From: an uncultured Clostridia bacterium
Lineage (GTDB): Bacteria > Bacillota > Clostridia > Oscillospirales > Acutalibacteraceae
DNA: 5,824 nt
NCBI GenBank assembly: GCA_947624755.1
Contig: CANQLQ010000132.1
Coordinates: 1-5,824, forward strand
Direction: 5' to 3'
The notes beneath the pieces are model-generated. The model was not told where the DNA came from and did not search any database. It saw only the letters and a list, made by a program, of their open reading frames with translations. Each line of letters begins with the position of its first letter. Positions within the stretch are counted from its first letter, which is position 1. Of this stretch, positions 1 through 5,616 are shown in pieces. The translations under genes were made by a program, and so were the position numbers.

Positions 1-54
1 GTTTTTTCCAAATTATACTTTGTTCTTTTTTGTCTTAGTCTGTAATAGACTTTT
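1..54. repeat. Terminal direct repeat, left copy
   Basis: These 54 bases are identical, base for base and in the same orientation, to the last 54 bases of the window (5771-5824). Such an overlap arises either when a circular sequence is written as a linear contig or when an assembly breaks inside a dispersed repeat present at both ends. The segment is T-rich and holds a weak stem-loop (AGTCT at 37-41, AGACT at 47-51) followed by a T-run, which could act as a poor terminator on the plus strand. The stem is only 5 bp, so I do not call a terminator. Confidence 0.95.
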
Positions 55-242
55 TTTCGCGGCGTAATAGTAAAAGCCTGTATAAATCTGTTTCGCGTAA
101 TTGCTGCACGCCATGCGTGCCTGCGGGCGATGACCGTGGGCGACCACATGGGGGCACCCCTACGCGATTTATGAAAACGACAGCCCCGAGTATTTCGGCA
201 AAGTATTACGGAAAATTTGCAAGCAAGATTAGTGTTAAGCCC
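1..242. repeat. Right half of a putative dispersed intergenic element; no gene supported
   Basis: No convincing gene is visible here. The segment holds a perfect hairpin (GCACGC at 106-111, GCGTGC at 115-120) followed by a GC-rich stretch (120-165) unlike the AT-rich surroundings. At 198-210 the 13-mer GCAAAGTATTACG matches the reverse complement of 5660-5672. Similarity continues outward with gaps on both sides (GCAAGAT, then AGT, then TTAAGC), so the two ends of the window carry diverged inverted copies of about 45 bp. The minus strand is open from 290 to the left edge, with an ATG at 149-147, but codon content in the GC-rich part does not look gene-like. I read this as part of a dispersed non-coding repeat; membership of a genome-wide family is inference. 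Confidence 0.5.
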
Positions 243-312
243 TAAACGTAATTTAATCCGAGCTTCCTTAAAGAAAAAAATAATTAAAATTTAATATTGC
301 GCCTTTTTCCTA

Positions 313-339
313 TTGATTTATTTTTGGACTGAGTATAAA
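313..339 (+). promoter_or_regulatory. Possible promoter of the O-acylation operon
   Basis: TTGATT at 313-318 and TATAAA at 334-339 resemble sigma-A -35 and -10 boxes, but the 15-nt spacer is short. An alternative -35, TTGGAC at 324-329, has no good -10 at 17 nt; the best partner is TAAGAT at 350-355, with a 20-nt spacer. The whole 243-367 stretch is strongly AT-rich, as expected upstream of a first operon gene. The position is plausible because no gene lies upstream on this strand. Confidence 0.3.
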
Positions 340-369
340 ATTAAAATGATAAGATATTCTGTTTTATAT

Positions 370-374
370 GGAGG
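370..374 (+). promoter_or_regulatory. Ribosome binding site that decides a TTG start
   Basis: GGAGG lies 8 nt before TTG at 383-385. The in-frame ATG at 368-370 overlaps this site and has no Shine-Dalgarno sequence of its own, so TTG is the better start. Confidence 0.8.
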
Positions 375-382
375 ATATTTTT

Positions 383-1180
383 TTGAAAAGACAAATTATT
401 TCAGCAGTTTTGATTTGTGCTTTTATTTTAGCTTCTTTTTTTAATTATTACTCGTTTTCAAAAAATAAAAATGTCCCTTCTTCCGATGTTCAAAGCGGTG
501 TTGACGTGCTTGAACAGCTTGCTTTAAAGTCGGTAGATGAAGCTCAGGCAAGCATTGATATAATTGAAAAAAAGCGATATGAAAACGAGCTTGTCAAAGA
601 TAAACAAAAGCATATTAAAAAAGTTATCAAACAAATCGACAATGGTAAAAAAAGCTTTAGGAAAGTGTTCAAAAATGTCTGGTTTGTCGGGGATTCGCTG
701 ATAAACGGCCTTGAGGCATATGATATACTTAACCGTAACCATATAATTTCCCAGGTCAGCGCAAGCCTTTTTCATCTTGAAGAAAACTATGACAAAATTG
801 TAAAGGCACGGCCTCCTATTCTGATTCTTCATTACGGTATAAATATGATAGGCGCACAGGAAGCACATCTCAAAAATTATATTAATAAATATACTTCAAT
901 AATCAAAAATCTAAAAAAAGACCTTCCTTCAACGAGAATAATTGTAAGCTTGATTTTCCCTGTTGACAGCTCAGTTGCAACGGCCAAAAGATTCAAAGCT
1001 GTTCCAAACTGGAACAAGGCTCTTATACAAATGTGCAAAAACGAAAAGGTGGAATATCTCGATTCCTCCTCTATCTTCAAAAAACACAAAGAATGGTACG
1101 CTAAAGACGGTATTCACCAGGCAAAAGGTTTTTATGTTTACTGGCTTAAATTTATCATGCTTGAAAAGGAGATTTATTGA
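383..1180 (+). CDS. Membrane-anchored SGNH/GDSL-family hydrolase or esterase
   Basis: A 265-residue protein starting at TTG. An ATG 15 nt upstream would add five residues but lies on top of the GGAGG site. Residues about 3-22 form one hydrophobic segment (signal anchor), followed by a charged, probably helical or coiled-coil linker (about 42-92) and an SGNH domain outside the membrane. The family blocks are visible: VWFVGDSLINGL with nucleophile Ser105, HYGIN with Gly152 and Asn154, and DGIH with Asp242 and His245. All expected catalytic residues are present, so it should be active. SGNH enzymes next to MBOAT genes usually add or remove O-acetyl groups on glycans; which of the two applies here, and the substrate, cannot be told. 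Its stop overlaps the next start, which indicates translational coupling as first gene of a four-gene operon. Confidence 0.88.
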   Translation: MKRQIISAVLICAFILASFFNYYSFSKNKNVPSSDVQSGVDVLEQLALKSVDEAQASIDIIEKKRYENELVKDKQKHIKKVIKQIDNGKKSFRKVFKNVWFVGDSLINGLEAYDILNRNHIISQVSASLFHLEENYDKIVKARPPILILHYGINMIGAQEAHLKNYINKYTSIIKNLKKDLPSTRIIVSLIFPVDSSVATAKRFKAVPNWNKALIQMCKNEKVEYLDSSSIFKKHKEWYAKDGIHQAKGFYVYWLKFIMLEKEIY

Positions 1181-1650
1181 TGAAAGCGGTAAAATTCAAA
1201 GAGTTTCTCTGCGTTTTTGTCCTTGTCCTTTTTGTTGTTTTCTTAACAAGGGGAACTGCGCTTAGCGACAAAACGGCACAGGAAATTTTTGATTCGGTTT
1301 CTCCTTACTTTGACCTGACTGAGCTTTCTTTGTGCGATAAGGCGAAGTTCAAAAAAGAAACGGGTTTTGAAAGCGGCCGGTTTGAAGATGTTTTGTTTTA
1401 CGCCTCCGATAATGTTATGCAGGTACGTGAAATTATAATTGTAAAGCTTAAAGACCGTGAGCAGTCACAGTCTCTGCTTACGGCTCTCGAAAAGCGGGTT
1501 TCGGAAAAAGCAAACCTTTTCAAAGGCTACGCCCCCGAGCAAAGCGCAATGCTCGACAGCTATGTGCTTGAAGAAAGGGGAGGCTTTGTGTTCTTTGCGG
1601 TTTGTGAAAACCCCGAGTTTATTGTAAGCACTTTTAGAAGAAGTCTTTGA
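1180..1650 (+). CDS. DUF4358-like small exported or membrane-anchored protein
   Basis: A 156-residue protein. The start is ATG at 1180, sharing its A with the preceding TGA, with AAGGAG at 1166-1171 and 8 nt spacing; a TTG one codon earlier is less likely. Residues about 9-23 are strongly hydrophobic, giving a signal peptide or anchor. No lipobox cysteine follows, so it is probably not a lipoprotein. The rest fits what I remember of DUF4358: an acidic Tyr/Phe-containing start of the mature part, then MQVREIIIVKLKD (80-92), then FKGYAPEQ (114-121) and a C-terminal strand GGFVFFAVCEN. DUF4358 has no established biochemical role but often sits beside MBOAT and SGNH genes in Clostridia, as here. 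The family name is from memory of the motif pattern; that the protein is real and exported is much more certain. Confidence 0.75.
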   Translation: MKAVKFKEFLCVFVLVLFVVFLTRGTALSDKTAQEIFDSVSPYFDLTELSLCDKAKFKKETGFESGRFEDVLFYASDNVMQVREIIIVKLKDREQSQSLLTALEKRVSEKANLFKGYAPEQSAMLDSYVLEERGGFVFFAVCENPEFIVSTFRRSL

Positions 1651-1671
1651 TTTTTTCGGAATAATAAAAAG

Positions 1672-1733
1672 AAAGGAATCGCCGCCTTTTAATATAAAAG
1701 TTATCTGAAATATTATGCGGCGCAGACGATAAA
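1672..1733 (+). promoter_or_regulatory. Structured leader of the MBOAT gene (binding site, stem-loop, start)
   Basis: The 83-nt gap before the MBOAT gene has no Shine-Dalgarno sequence near the ATG. AAAGGA lies at 1672-1677, 56 nt upstream. Between them is a nested stem-loop: outer stem CGCCGC (1680-1685) with GCGGCG (1717-1722), and an inner perfect hairpin CTTTTA (1686-1691) with TAAAAG (1695-1700). Folding leaves 2 + 11 = 13 nt between AAAGGA and ATG. The pairings are read directly from the sequence; that they guide initiation is inference. It lacks a U-tract, so it is not an intrinsic terminator. Confidence 0.5.
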
Positions 1734-3149
1734 ATGCTTTTTAGCAGTCTTACATTTTTGTTTGCTTTTCTGCCGGTTACTCTTCTTTTGTATTTTGTCC
1801 CGGTTTTTGAAAGCGAAGAAACGGAATTAAAAAAGAAGAATTTCGTGCTTTGCCTTGCAAGTCTTGTTTTCTATGCTTGGGGCGAGCCTGTTTATATTGT
1901 GCTGATGCTTGTGAGTATTTACTTTAATTTCAACATCGGCATTGACATAAGCGAACATTATTATAGCCGCAAAAAGCAAAAATTCCTTTTGTTTGCCGCT
2001 GTTTTGTTCAACCTTTTGGTACTCGGATTTTTCAAATATTCGGGCTTCGTTGCAGAAAGTCTGAACAGTCTTTTTTCACTTGATATAAAATATACGCCTC
2101 CCGCTCTTCCTATCGGTATTTCGTTTTATACTTTTCAGGCTATGAGCTACGTTATAGACGTTTACAACGAAAAGGTCGAAGCTCAGGATAATCTTTTGCC
2201 GTTTGCGCTTTATATAACGATGTTCCCCCAGCTTATCGCAGGACCCATAGTTCAGTATAAGGACATTTCTTCTCAGCTTACGCAAAGAGAAATGTCACCT
2301 CGAAGGTTTGCGACAGGCGTAATGTTTTTCATAAGAGGACTTGGGAAAAAGGTTATTTTTGCCAATACAATAGGCGCTGTTTATACCGAGATAAGCTCCG
2401 GTGACGTTTCGGCTCTGCCGGCGGTAACGGCTTGGTTCGGTATAATATGCTACGCAATGCAGATTTATTTTGACTTCAGCGGTTACAGCGATATGGCTAT
2501 AGGACTTGGAAAAATGTTCGGCTTTGATTTATGTCAGAATTTCAATTTCCCTTACATTTCAAAAAGTATAAAGGAGTTTTGGAAAAGGTGGCATATTTCT
2601 CTTAGCACATGGTTCAAGGATTATGTTTATATACCTCTCGGCGGCAACAGAAAAGGAGCGTTCAGAACAATAATCAATACTGCAATTGTCTGGAGCCTTA
2701 CGGGTCTTTGGCACGGTGCAAGCTGGAATTTTGTTCTTTGGGGCGCATATTACGCGGTTCTTCTTATTCTTGAAAAGTTTGTATTCAAAAACCTGCTCGA
2801 TAAAATGCCGGCCTTTTTAAAACATATCCTTACAATGCTTCTTGTTCTAATCGGCTGGGTTATTTTTTCAAAAGAAACGCTCGGCGCAGTTACGGGTTAT
2901 CTCGGTTCAATGTTTGGCTTTGGGGCAGGATTCATTGACGAAGGCACAAAATATTATATTTCATCGTATATCCTGCCGCTTATTATAATGAGTCTTTCCG
3001 CTTTCGGCGTTTTTCGGTTTTTGCCAAGACCGAAGAAAAGCGAATTGAGATTCTTATATCAGTCTGTTGGTTATTTGGTTATTCTTGTTTTATGTATTGT
3101 ATTTCTTGTGAGCGACACATATAATCCGTTTTTATATTTCAGATTTTAA
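1734..3149 (+). CDS. MBOAT-family O-acyltransferase (AlgI/DltB-like)
   Basis: A 471-residue polytopic membrane protein, full length for the family. It opens with MLFSSLTFLFAFLP, the usual start of bacterial MBOAT proteins, which supports this ATG despite the missing nearby binding site. Further family marks are SFYTFQAMSYVIDVY (130-144), FPQLIAGPIVQY (164-175), YFDFSGYSDMAIGLG (245-259), the conserved block SIKEFWKRWHISLSTWFKDY (278-297) with His287, PLGGNRKG (301-308), and LTGLWHGASWNF (322-333) with the presumed catalytic His327. It ends in the typical NPFLYFRF. AlgI/DltB proteins form a transmembrane channel that moves an acyl group, usually acetyl (D-alanyl in DltB), from the cytoplasm to an outside acceptor protein or glycan. 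No dltA, dltC or dltD is present and a DHHW protein follows, so glycan O-acetylation of the AlgI/AlgJ type is the better reading. Confidence 0.95.
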   Translation: MLFSSLTFLFAFLPVTLLLYFVPVFESEETELKKKNFVLCLASLVFYAWGEPVYIVLMLVSIYFNFNIGIDISEHYYSRKKQKFLLFAAVLFNLLVLGFFKYSGFVAESLNSLFSLDIKYTPPALPIGISFYTFQAMSYVIDVYNEKVEAQDNLLPFALYITMFPQLIAGPIVQYKDISSQLTQREMSPRRFATGVMFFIRGLGKKVIFANTIGAVYTEISSGDVSALPAVTAWFGIICYAMQIYFDFSGYSDMAIGLGKMFGFDLCQNFNFPYISKSIKEFWKRWHISLSTWFKDYVYIPLGGNRKGAFRTIINTAIVWSLTGLWHGASWNFVLWGAYYAVLLILEKFVFKNLLDKMPAFLKHILTMLLVLIGWVIFSKETLGAVTGYLGSMFGFGAGFIDEGTKYYISSYILPLIIMSLSAFGVFRFLPRPKKSELRFLYQSVGYLVILVLCIVFLVSDTYNPFLYFRF

Positions 3150-3165
3150 GGACTTTTTTGGACAG

Positions 3166-4320
3166 ATGAAAAAAGAAAATGATTTGTTAAATAAATTTTG
3201 TATTGCTTTTAGCGTCGTATTTTGCGCTTTAATTGTCGTTGTGATTGCCGCTTTTGCTTTGACCGAGAAAAAAGAAATGTCAGAAAGCGAAAACCGCGTC
3301 CTTGCTTCGATGCCGAAATTCACCTTGTCTTCGGCTGCAGACGGAAGCTTTATGAAAAATTTTGAAAGCTTTTTGTCGGATCAGTTTCCCTTTAGGGACA
3401 AAGTAATTTCGCTTAAAACATCAATTGATATTCTCGTTGGCAAAAAGGAAGAAAATGAAGTCTATATCGGTAAAGACGGCTTCCTTTTTGAAAAACAGAC
3501 TGAATTTGACCAAAAGAAAGTTTCAGATATTACGGCTTCTATGGTTAAATTTTCAAAAGAAAATAAAAACATAAAAACAGCCGCAGTATTTTCCCCAAAT
3601 TCAAGCTGTGTTCTTAGCGAATTTTTACCGTCGGGAGTTTTGCGGCAGGATCAGAAAAACCAGCTTGAGCAGATAAAAAAGAGCCTTGAAAAATCTGATA
3701 TCGCCTGGATAGACTGCCTTGATTCTTTCAAAGGCGAAAAGGACAAAATGAAGCTTTTTTACCGCACCGACCACCATTGGACGACACAGGCCGCATATGA
3801 TGTTTTTCTTTCGCTTGCAAAAAGCTGGAAGTTTGACACAAAAAAAGAACAGTTTGATTTTTATACCGTTTCCGGGACGTTTCAAGGCACACTGTCCTCG
3901 GCGTCGGGAATAAACAGTTTTTATGATGAAATATCGGTTTGCGTTCCTTCTTCAAAAAATCTAAGTTATGTCATAAGCTATGAAAAGGAAGCAAGGAAAA
4001 CGGCAACCTTTTTTGACAGGGAAAAGCTCAGCCACAAAAATCAGTATGAAGTTTTCTTCGGCGGAAATTACGATAAAATAGTTATTTCGTCAAACGCCGA
4101 CAACCTCAACACCCTTCTTGTTTTAAAGGATTCTTATGCAAACTGTATGATACCGATGCTTGCGCCGTTCTTTTCAAAAATTGTTGTGGTCGACCCGAGG
4201 TATTACAGCGACAACCTTTCGGCTCTTATGAATGAATACGACTTTACGCATTGCGTTTACATTTATAATCTTAATACTTTTCTTTCGGATACATCGCTTA
4301 AAGATGTTCTTGAAAGCTGA
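3166..4320 (+). CDS. DHHW-family protein (AlgJ/AlgX-like SGNH O-acetyltransferase)
   Basis: A 384-residue protein with an N-terminal transmembrane segment (about 11-32) and a large extracytoplasmic domain. ENR (42-44) and QFPFRD (73-78) are marks of the DHHW/AlgJ group. The signature RTDHHWTTQAAY (200-211) gives Asp202 and His204, which correspond to the Asp-His pair of AlgJ and AlgX. LKDSYAN (320-326) places the likely nucleophile at Ser323, with IVVVDPRYY after it, as expected for this circularly arranged SGNH fold. All three catalytic positions are present. The family accepts acetyl groups from an MBOAT partner and transfers them to a polysaccharide; the gene 16 nt upstream is exactly such a partner. 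Initiation probably uses TAAGGA overlapping the preceding stop (13 nt spacing, long), so translation may be coupled. A strong terminator follows immediately. Confidence 0.9.
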   Translation: MKKENDLLNKFCIAFSVVFCALIVVVIAAFALTEKKEMSESENRVLASMPKFTLSSAADGSFMKNFESFLSDQFPFRDKVISLKTSIDILVGKKEENEVYIGKDGFLFEKQTEFDQKKVSDITASMVKFSKENKNIKTAAVFSPNSSCVLSEFLPSGVLRQDQKNQLEQIKKSLEKSDIAWIDCLDSFKGEKDKMKLFYRTDHHWTTQAAYDVFLSLAKSWKFDTKKEQFDFYTVSGTFQGTLSSASGINSFYDEISVCVPSSKNLSYVISYEKEARKTATFFDREKLSHKNQYEVFFGGNYDKIVISSNADNLNTLLVLKDSYANCMIPMLAPFFSKIVVVDPRYYSDNLSALMNEYDFTHCVYIYNLNTFLSDTSLKDVLES

Positions 4321-4364
4321 AAAAAAGGCTGTTCTGAAAACATTTGGAACAGCCCTCCTTTTTT
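4320..4364. terminator. Bidirectional intrinsic terminator between convergent genes
   Basis: A perfect 8-bp stem, GGCTGTTC (4327-4334) with GAACAGCC (4347-4354), has a 12-nt loop. On the plus strand CTCC and six T (4359-4364) follow, ending the operon directly after its last codon. On the minus strand the stem is followed at once by seven T (complement of 4326-4320), which is the stronger of the two and ends the small minus-strand gene, whose stop overlaps the structure. One hairpin therefore serves both genes. Confidence 0.88.
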
Positions 4365-4530
4365 ACAAATCATCGTTGTCCTGCTCGGGTTTTATGTCGT
4401 TCTTGCCCGAGGGCATACCCGTGTACCAGCCGAGAATATCACTGCGTTTTTTTGCTTCGTTTTGCCAAGCCGAAACCGCCGCTTCAACTCTCGGGTGGTT
4501 CCGCTTGATTTTTAATTTATATTTTTTCAT
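4363..4530 (-). CDS. Small 55-residue hypothetical protein with a YTGxP...QDxDDL tail
   Basis: ATG at 4530-4528 reading down to TAA at 4365-4363. The product is basic at the N-terminus (MKKYKLKIKRNHPRVE), has a probable short helix with AWQNEAKKR, and then an acidic C-terminus with DILGWYTGMP and PEQDNDDL. There is no membrane segment or signal peptide, so it should be cytosolic. GGGTGA, 6 nt before the ATG, is a tolerable Shine-Dalgarno variant, and an in-frame TGA just upstream fixes the start. Codon content looks normal and a strong terminator follows directly, which supports a real gene. From memory, short Clostridia proteins ending in SYTGxP...PVQDADDL-like sequences are common, of unknown function; this one has Trp-Tyr where I would expect Ser-Tyr. 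It is convergent with the acylation operon and probably unrelated to it. Confidence 0.75.
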   Translation of the reverse strand: MKKYKLKIKRNHPRVEAAVSAWQNEAKKRSDILGWYTGMPSGKNDIKPEQDNDDL

Positions 4531-4571
4531 TTTATTCACCCGAATTTAGTGTGTGAAATTTAATAAAAAAA

Positions 4572-4598
4572 ATAAATTGAAAATTTTTTCAATTCATT
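4572..4598. repeat. Left 27-bp flank of the tandem repeat, containing an AT-rich palindrome
   Basis: Identical to 4972-4998, exactly 400 bp away. It contains AATTGAAAATTTTTTCAATT (4575-4594), which folds as AATTGAAAA against TTTTCAATT. It sits upstream of the minus-strand small gene, whose promoter probably lies between 4540 and 4600, where TTGAAA is found on that strand; I could not settle a -10 box. Confidence 0.85.
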
Positions 4599-4775
4599 AT
4601 GCCTGCCGATAAATTGTTTTGCGATAAAAGTTTTCGCCCGCCTTTTTCAAAAGGTAATTCCCCTGTAAGGGGAAATGTCTGCGAAGCAGACAAAAGGGTC
4701 AGGGGTTGAGGGGCGGAGCCCCCATATCTTACTCCTTTTGTGCATATTGCCAAGCGACACATACTTTTTCTACAC
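4579..4775. repeat. Palindrome-rich intergenic repeat, copy 1
   Basis: About 197 bp, repeated in direct orientation right after it (4776-4967). It is a string of short perfect hairpins: CCTTTT/AAAAGG (4641-4654), TTCCCC/GGGGAA (4658-4674), GTCTGC/GCAGAC (4677-4691) and GGGGC/GCCCC (4710-4722). No plus-strand gene is visible. On the minus strand AAAGGAG (complement of 4738-4732) precedes an ATG by 6 nt and opens a frame of eight codons (4725-4699, MGAPPLNP). This style of GC-hairpin intergenic repeat is familiar from gut Clostridia genomes (recollection, not searched). It could be a MITE-like or REP-like element, or a structured RNA. Confidence 0.85.
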
Positions 4776-4967
4776 GAAATTTTTTCAATTCATTATGCCT
4801 GCCGATAAACTGTTTTGCGATAAAAGTTTTCGCCCGCCTTTTTAAAAGGTAATTCCCCTGTAAGGGGAAATGTCTGCGAAGCAGACAAAAGGGTCAGGGG
4901 CCTACGGGCGGAGCCCCCATAATCTTACTCCTTTTGTGCATATTGCCAAGCGACACATTTTCTACAC
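4776..4967. repeat. Palindrome-rich intergenic repeat, copy 2
   Basis: About 192 bp, nearly identical to copy 1. I count about five substitutions and four small indels, four of the substitutions clustered beside the GC hairpin (copy 1 GGGGTTGAGGGG, copy 2 GGGGCCTACGGG). All four hairpins are kept: 4837-4849 (loop shortened to one base), 4853-4869, 4872-4886, and GGGC/GCCC around 4905-4917. The minus-strand mini frame is also kept (4920-4894, MGAPPVGP) behind AAAGGAG with 7 nt spacing. The left arm of the AATTGAAAA palindrome is lost at the junction with copy 1, suggesting unequal recombination or a second insertion. Confidence 0.85.
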
Positions 4968-4971
4968 ACTG

Positions 4972-4998
4972 ATAAATTGAAAATTTTTTCAATTCATT
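4972..4998. repeat. Right 27-bp flank of the tandem repeat
   Basis: Exact copy of 4572-4598 with the same AT-rich palindrome. It marks the right boundary of the tandem array and looks like the beginning of a third, truncated copy. Confidence 0.85.
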
Positions 4999-5012
4999 GC
5001 AACAAAAACCGA

Positions 5013-5044
5013 TTGAAATAACACTTATATATCAGATAGCTATC
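5013..5044 (+). promoter_or_regulatory. Possible promoter/operator region of the sigma factor gene
   Basis: TTGAAA at 5013-5018 could be a -35 box, but no good -10 lies 16-18 nt downstream. The perfect 10-bp palindrome GATAGCTATC (5035-5044) falls where a -10 would be and could be an operator. Low confidence on all counts. Confidence 0.2.
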
Positions 5045-5053
5045 AAAAACAGG

Positions 5054-5094
5054 AAAGGAAAAGACACGTCTTTTTTCGTGTTTGCAAGAAAAAA
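5054..5094 (+). promoter_or_regulatory. Structured leader of the sigma factor gene with two competing hairpins
   Basis: No Shine-Dalgarno sequence lies next to the ATG; AAAGGA is at 5054-5059, 35 nt upstream. Hairpin A pairs 5062-5068 with 5077-5083 (ACACG/CGTGT core plus one G-U and one A-U pair), leaving 2 + 11 = 13 nt between AAAGGA and ATG. Hairpin B is a perfect 7-bp stem, AAAAGAC (5059-5065) with GTCTTTT (5068-5074), which includes the last base of AAAGGA. A and B exclude each other, so the leader could switch between two forms. The pairings are seen; any regulatory effect is inferred. Confidence 0.45.
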
Positions 5095-5616
5095 ATGAGC
5101 TCGGAACTTACAAATCTTGTCAAAAAAGCGCAAAGCGGCGACGCGCAGGCTTTCGGGGATCTTTATGAGCTTTATGCGAAAGATATGTACCGTTTTGCCT
5201 ATTTTTATACGTCCTCGCCTTTTCTTGCCGAAGACGCAGTCGGCGACGCTGTGCTTGCCGCGTTTGAAAAAATCGGTCAGCTAAGAAAAGCGGAAAGCTT
5301 TAAATCCTGGCTTTTCAAAATTTTGTTTTTATGCTGTGCAAAAAAGCAGAAAGAAAAATCAGCGGCTAACAATACGGTAAGAATAAGCGAGATTCGCGGT
5401 CTTAGCACAGAGCCGAAAGATTACGTAAAAAATCTTGAACTAAAAAAAGCAATGGAAACTCTTTCAAAAGAAGAAAGACAAATTGTTATCCTTTCCTTTG
5501 CGCTCGATTACACAAGCGATGAAATTTCAAAACTGCTTGGACTAAAGTCCGGAACAGTCCGCTCAAAGCTTTCAAGAGCGGCGAAAAAAATAAGGGAAGA
5601 ATTAAGGAATTACTGA
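5095..5616 (+). CDS. RNA polymerase sigma-70 family factor, ECF type
   Basis: A 173-residue protein of normal length for an ECF sigma factor. Region 2 spans about 7-85: it opens with LVKKAQSGDAQAFGDLYELY, then the core-binding and -10 helix part AEDAVGDAVLAAFEKI and the closing SFKSWLFKI. A variable linker (about 86-112) leads to region 4 (about 115-170), which has METLSKEERQIV and the helix-turn-helix YTSDEISKLLGLKSGTVRSK that would bind the -35 element. No transmembrane or extra C-terminal domain is fused. The usual DAFxxxW-like motif of region 2.2 is weakened (DAVLAAFEKI). There is no co-directional gene after it in the window, so the normal anti-sigma partner is missing or elsewhere. The start is the only in-frame ATG/GTG/TTG that fits the family's N-terminus. 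Its target promoters are unknown; a link to the acylation operon is not shown. Confidence 0.92.
   Translation: MSSELTNLVKKAQSGDAQAFGDLYELYAKDMYRFAYFYTSSPFLAEDAVGDAVLAAFEKIGQLRKAESFKSWLFKILFLCCAKKQKEKSAANNTVRISEIRGLSTEPKDYVKNLELKKAMETLSKEERQIVILSFALDYTSDEISKLLGLKSGTVRSKLSRAAKKIREELRNY

Noticed and set aside
171..245. Plus-strand mini frame of 24 codons starting at ATG 171.
   Set aside because: No Shine-Dalgarno site, and it lies in the repeat-like segment where all frames happen to have short openings.
524..868. Minus-strand open frame of about 114 codons inside the GDSL hydrolase gene.
   Set aside because: Entirely antisense to a gene with clear catalytic motifs, with no matching family pattern. 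The same holds for the other antisense frames within the operon.
4232..4549. Plus-strand open frame of about 105 codons rich in Phe and Leu.
   Set aside because: It overlaps the end of the DHHW gene, runs through the terminator hairpin and is antisense to the better supported 55-residue gene; no ribosome binding site.
4572..4998. CRISPR-like array because of the repeated blocks.
   Set aside because: Repeat units are about 195 bp with no unique spacers and no cas genes nearby.
5045..5070. ECF-type autoregulated promoter (AAAAAC, 16 nt, CGTC) before the sigma gene.
   Set aside because: The -35 lacks the GAAC core, and the start of transcription would fall downstream of the only Shine-Dalgarno sequence, within the hairpin.
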